The notes below the pieces were generated by a model. That model ran no database searches. It was not told the DNA's origin and saw nothing but the letters and a program-made list of their open reading frames with translations. Shown here piece after piece: positions 14,428 to 17,319 of a DNA stretch of 17,319 bases (within the stretch, counting starts at the first letter, position 1; the number at the start of each line of letters is the position of its first letter). Both the position numbers and the translations under genes were made by a program. The DNA comes from Gammaproteobacteria bacterium (GTDB lineage: Bacteria > Gemmatimonadota > Gemmatimonadetes > Longimicrobiales > Gaopeijiaceae): positions 1 through 17,319 of the forward strand of contig VYDD01000294.1 in assembly GCA_009843625.1 (NCBI GenBank). The letters run 5' to 3'.

Positions 14428-15807
14428 ATGAGACTACAGGCACCCCCGCGCTTCGTGCCGGTTCGCGAAACCGTCGAGGACAGTGGCCTCGAGCCCGGTG
14501 CATTCCTGAGATGGGGCCGGGGCCGCGCGCGTGGCTTCTGGGCGAGAGGCCGGGGATGGCTGGCTCACGTGGGGGAACTCGACTCGCTCGTGGTTCATTC
14601 CGGATCGGGGCCGCGGAATCGCTTCCTTGAGATCCAGGACCGTGCTGCACGTCGCGCGGGGCGCGGGAACGGGAACGGGTGGCGAGGAGCGGGGCCGGAG
14701 CCCGTGCTGCGCTTCTACGGAGGCTTCTCGTTCCGGGACGATCACGTGCCGCGGGATTTCTGGGCCGCGTACCCGCGCGCGCGTTTCGTTCTTCCGGACC
14801 TGGAGCTCGAACATGACGGCGAGGCCGTGCGGCTCAGCGCCCAGGAGCTGGTGGCCCCCGGGGAAGACGTGGCGACGGTGCGCGGCCAGCTGCGGGCGCG
14901 GCTCGACTATACGCTCAAGGGTGTGGCCCGGGCTGCACGAAAAGGGGATCATCGGGCGCTGCATCCCGCCGCCCGACTGCGGTCCGGGCGCCGGAGCTGG
15001 CAGCGGGCGGTCGAGGAGATCCTGGCGGCCATCAAGGACGGCCGGATGGAGAAGGCTGTGCTGGCGCGGATTCTCGACGTGTCCACGACGGGCGCCATCG
15101 ATCCGGTGGACGTGCTCGCGTACCTGCGCCGCGAAAACGCCGACGCCCATGTGTTTTTCTTCGAGCCCGAGGCCGGGTCGCCGATCGTGGGTGCCACCCC
15201 CGAGGCGCTCGCCCTGGTGCGGGGCGACCGTTTCCGCGCGACCGCCGTCGCCGGTTCGGTGTCCCGCGGCGAGACCGACGAGGAGCAGCGCGCCCTGGCC
15301 CGTCGGCTCCTGAACAGCGCGAAGGACCGGGTCGAGCACGCGTTCACCGTGAGGGACATGGTCGCGCGCCTGGAGCCGCTGTGTCGCAAGGTGGAAGCCG
15401 AGGATGAACCGCACGTCCTCACGCTTGCCCGCATCCAGCACCTGGAGACGCGCATCAGGGCGGTTCTGCGGCCCGGCGCCTCGGTGCTGGATCTGTTGGC
15501 GGCGCTCCACCCGACGCCCGCGGTGTGCGGTCTGCCCCGGGATGCGGCGCTCGACCTGCTCTCCAGGAACGAACCCTTCGAGCGCGGATGGTACGCGGGC
15601 CCGGTCGGGTGGTTCGACACCCGCGGCGACGGGGTCTTCGTGCCGGCGCTGCGCACTGCCGTGGCGCGCTCGACCACCTGGCGGCTCTTCGCCGGCGCCG
15701 GGATCGTGCCCGGTTCGGATCCCGACGGGGAGTGGGACGAGACCGGGATCAAGTTCGAGCCGGTACTGCGCGCGCTGGACGCGGCCGGGGCCCGCGGGAT
15801 CCGCTGA
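14428..15807 (+). CDS. menF: Isochorismate synthase (menaquinone pathway)
   Basis: 459 residues from the ATG at 14428. GGAG lies very close (two bases) to the ATG, so initiation may be weak or the start imperfect, but an upstream GTG at 14326 only adds low-complexity sequence. The enzyme isomerises chorismate to isochorismate with Mg2+ in the cytoplasm, the first step of classical menaquinone synthesis. The chorismate-binding domain fills residues about 190-450: MEKAVLAR (207-214, K209 the likely base), GATPE (255-259, acid E259), TAVAGSVSRG (272-281), HLETRIRA (338-345), LHPTPAVCG (360-368), ERGWYAGPVGWFD (385-397), GAGIVPGSDP (423-432) and EWDETGIKFEPVL (435-447). FYGGFSF (97-103) is also typical. 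menD follows after 13 bases, which separates this from siderophore or salicylate isochorismate synthases. Confidence 0.92.
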   Translation: MRLQAPPRFVPVRETVEDSGLEPGAFLRWGRGRARGFWARGRGWLAHVGELDSLVVHSGSGPRNRFLEIQDRAARRAGRGNGNGWRGAGPEPVLRFYGGFSFRDDHVPRDFWAAYPRARFVLPDLELEHDGEAVRLSAQELVAPGEDVATVRGQLRARLDYTLKGVARAARKGDHRALHPAARLRSGRRSWQRAVEEILAAIKDGRMEKAVLARILDVSTTGAIDPVDVLAYLRRENADAHVFFFEPEAGSPIVGATPEALALVRGDRFRATAVAGSVSRGETDEEQRALARRLLNSAKDRVEHAFTVRDMVARLEPLCRKVEAEDEPHVLTLARIQHLETRIRAVLRPGASVLDLLAALHPTPAVCGLPRDAALDLLSRNEPFERGWYAGPVGWFDTRGDGVFVPALRTAVARSTTWRLFAGAGIVPGSDPDGEWDETGIKFEPVLRALDAAGARGIR

Positions 15808-15820
15808 GCGGCGGCGGAAG

Positions 15821-17319
15821 TTGACCGGTCCGAACCGGAACCTGGTGTGGGCCGGCGTCCTGCTGGACGAACTGGCGCGCGCCGGCGTGCGCGAGGTGGT
15901 GCTGGCGCCCGGCTACCGCTCGGCCCCGCTCGTGATGGCCGCCGCCGCGGATGCGCGATTGCGCGTCTTCACCCACCTGGACGAGCGGTCCGCGGCGTTC
16001 TTCGCGCTCGGAGTGGGCAAGCGCGCCCGGCGGCCCGCCGCGGTGATCACCACCTCGGGGACCGCGGTCGCCAATCTCCTTCCGGCCGTGGTGGAGGCGT
16101 CGTACAGCGAGGCGCCCCTCCTGCTGCTGACCGCCGACCGCCCGCACCGGCTGCGGGGCGCGGACGCGAACCAGGCGATCGATCAGGCCGGGATATTCGG
16201 CAGGCATGTCCGCGACTTCGTGGAGGCTGCTCCGCCCGAGGCGGAGGAGGCGGCGCTCGTCCACCTGCGGGCGCTGGCGGGGCGCGCGGTCGCCTCTGCC
16301 CTCGGCCGGCCCGCCGGCCCGGTGCACGTGAACCTGCCCTTCGCCAAGCCGCTCGCGCCCACCCGCGTCCCCGGTGACGTTCCGGACGGGTTCGCCGCCG
16401 CGCATCCGCTGGCCGCACGGGGCCGCCCGGAGGCGGCGCCCCTCACGCGCATCGCGGTGCGCCGCTCCGCACCGCCCGCCGGCCAACTGGCCGAGCTGGC
16501 CGCGCGAGTGCGGGAGGTCGACCGCGGCCTGATCGTGGCCGGCCCCTCGCCCGAGCCCGAGCGCGACGGGCCCGCCGCCAAGGCCCTCGCCGCCGCCACC
16601 GGTTATCCGCTTCTTGCCGACGCCCTCTCCGGGGCCCGCTTCGGAGACGCCGGCGGGGCGCTGCGCATCGGCGGCTACGACCTCTTCCTGGAACGCACGC
16701 GCACCCGGGAGGCGCTGCGTCCCGAGCTGGTCCTGCGTCTCGGCGCAAGCCCCACCTCCGCGAATCTGCTGTCGCTCCTGAAGGAAGCGGGAGGCGAGCA
16801 TTGGGTGATCGACCCCGGAGAGCGCTGGAAGGATCACGTCAATGTCGCCAGCGACTACCTGCGCGCCGATGTGGCGGCCTTCGCAGAAGCGCTGTGCGCG
16901 GCGATGGACGCCGGGTCCGGGCGCACGGGTGGCGAGGCCGCGTCGACGGCCGTGGGGCTCGACCGCTCCGGCGCTTGCACCGAGTCGCAGGAGCGGTGGT
17001 CCGCCCTCTGGCGCCGGGCGCAGCAGGCCGCCTCGCGCGCGGTCGCGAAGGCCTCGGAGGGCGAGCTCTTCGAGGGCATCGTGTGTGCGCAGGTGGTGCG
17101 CGCCGCACCTCCCGGGAGCACCGTCTTCGTGTCGTCGAGCATGCCCGTGCGCGACCTGGACGCCTTCGCCTTCCCCCGCCGGAAGCCGCTTCTGGTTTAC
17201 GGCAACCGCGGAGCCAGCGGCATCGACGGCATCCTGTCGTCGGCGGCGGGCGTCGCGGCCGGGGGAGAGGGCCCGGTACTGGCCATCGTCGGCGACGTGG
17301 CGTTCATCCACGACATGAA
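15821..17319 (+). CDS. menD: 2-succinyl-5-enolpyruvyl-6-hydroxy-3-cyclohexene-1-carboxylate synthase (3' truncated)
   Basis: About 499 codons are visible and the frame is open to the window end. It joins isochorismate and 2-oxoglutarate using thiamine diphosphate, the second step of menaquinone synthesis. I place the start at TTG 15821, because the first residues (LTGPNRNLVWAGVLLDELAR) align with MenD N-termini. A GTG at 15845 is the alternative. Seen: APGYRSAPL (29-37, usually APGSRSTPL), the ThDP-activating glutamate E55 in HLDERSAAFFALG, TSGTAVANLLPAVVEA, LLLTADRP, SSSMPVRDLDAF and NRGASGIDG. The start of the ThDP Mg2+ motif, GDVAFIHDM, falls at the very edge, so the last 80 or so residues are missing. 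It sits 13 bases behind menF, apparently in one operon with the rest of the pathway probably beyond the window. Confidence 0.93.
   Translation, partial: MTGPNRNLVWAGVLLDELARAGVREVVLAPGYRSAPLVMAAAADARLRVFTHLDERSAAFFALGVGKRARRPAAVITTSGTAVANLLPAVVEASYSEAPLLLLTADRPHRLRGADANQAIDQAGIFGRHVRDFVEAAPPEAEEAALVHLRALAGRAVASALGRPAGPVHVNLPFAKPLAPTRVPGDVPDGFAAAHPLAARGRPEAAPLTRIAVRRSAPPAGQLAELAARVREVDRGLIVAGPSPEPERDGPAAKALAAATGYPLLADALSGARFGDAGGALRIGGYDLFLERTRTREALRPELVLRLGASPTSANLLSLLKEAGGEHWVIDPGERWKDHVNVASDYLRADVAAFAEALCAAMDAGSGRTGGEAASTAVGLDRSGACTESQERWSALWRRAQQAASRAVAKASEGELFEGIVCAQVVRAAPPGSTVFVSSSMPVRDLDAFAFPRRKPLLVYGNRGASGIDGILSSAAGVAAGGEGPVLAIVGDVAFIHDM

Noticed and set aside
15749..17311. 520-codon minus-strand frame opposite menD
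   Set aside because: menD on the plus strand carries many specific motifs, and the reverse frame shows only Gly/Arg/His-rich sequence.
1..17319. Defence island, phage, transposon, CRISPR or RNA genes
   Set aside because: No integrase, transposase, cas gene, spaced repeat array, tRNA-like or rRNA-like sequence was recognised. The CPBP protease alone, inside a metabolic operon, is not evidence for defence.

Overview
The window is a high-GC, almost fully coding stretch (roughly two thirds G+C by eye) from a Gram-negative, menaquinone-making bacterium. Evidence for this is an autotransporter-type outer-membrane barrel, several lipobox lipoproteins, two Tat-exported enzymes and a menF-menD pair. 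The mix of a large-autotransporter barrel, an M28 peptidase lipoprotein, a D-aminoacylase-type amidohydrolase lipoprotein and a DUF4212/SSS symporter pair is what I would expect from Gemmatimonadota. That placement is an inference from gene content, not a measurement. I saw no rRNA, tRNA, CRISPR, insertion sequence or phage gene, and no gene-free stretch above 300 bases.

Layout. (1) 1-1112 (+): the C-terminal beta-barrel of an autotransporter whose passenger lies before the window. (2) 1128-2315 (-): a lipoprotein with a BIG2-like Ig domain followed by an N-formylglutamate amidohydrolase-like domain. (3) 2448-4315 (+): a NatA/NatB-type ABC exporter pair with a 1-base stop/start overlap. (4) 4338-7339 (-): a two-gene operon of a lipoprotein M28-family peptidase followed by a Tat-exported NAD-dependent epimerase/dehydratase-like protein. 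(5) 7513-8322 (+): a cyclase (kynurenine formamidase-like) lipoprotein, converging on the next operon through a small symmetrical hairpin. (6) 8361-14203 (-): a compact five-gene operon, read from 14203 downwards: Tat-exported HisC-like aminotransferase, CPBP membrane protease, DUF4212 small symporter subunit, SSS sodium symporter and D-aminoacylase-type lipoprotein. Gaps are 6, 29, 13 and -4 bases. (7) 14428 to the window end (+): isochorismate synthase (menF) and MenD (cut by the window edge), the first two steps of classical menaquinone synthesis.

How they work together. Apart from menFD and the ABC pair, nearly every gene encodes an exported or membrane protein whose family acts on amino-acid derivatives: N-formyl or N-acyl amino acids, peptides, or amino acids themselves. 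The five-gene operon puts an exported deacylase, a sodium symporter and an exported aminotransferase under apparently one promoter. This suggests an envelope system that strips acylated (possibly D-) amino acids and imports a product. The substrates are not visible in the sequence. Two of the hydrolases (the M28 peptidase and the D-aminoacylase homologue) keep the fold motifs of their families but have changed classical metal-site residues, and these are the most interesting molecular details in the window.
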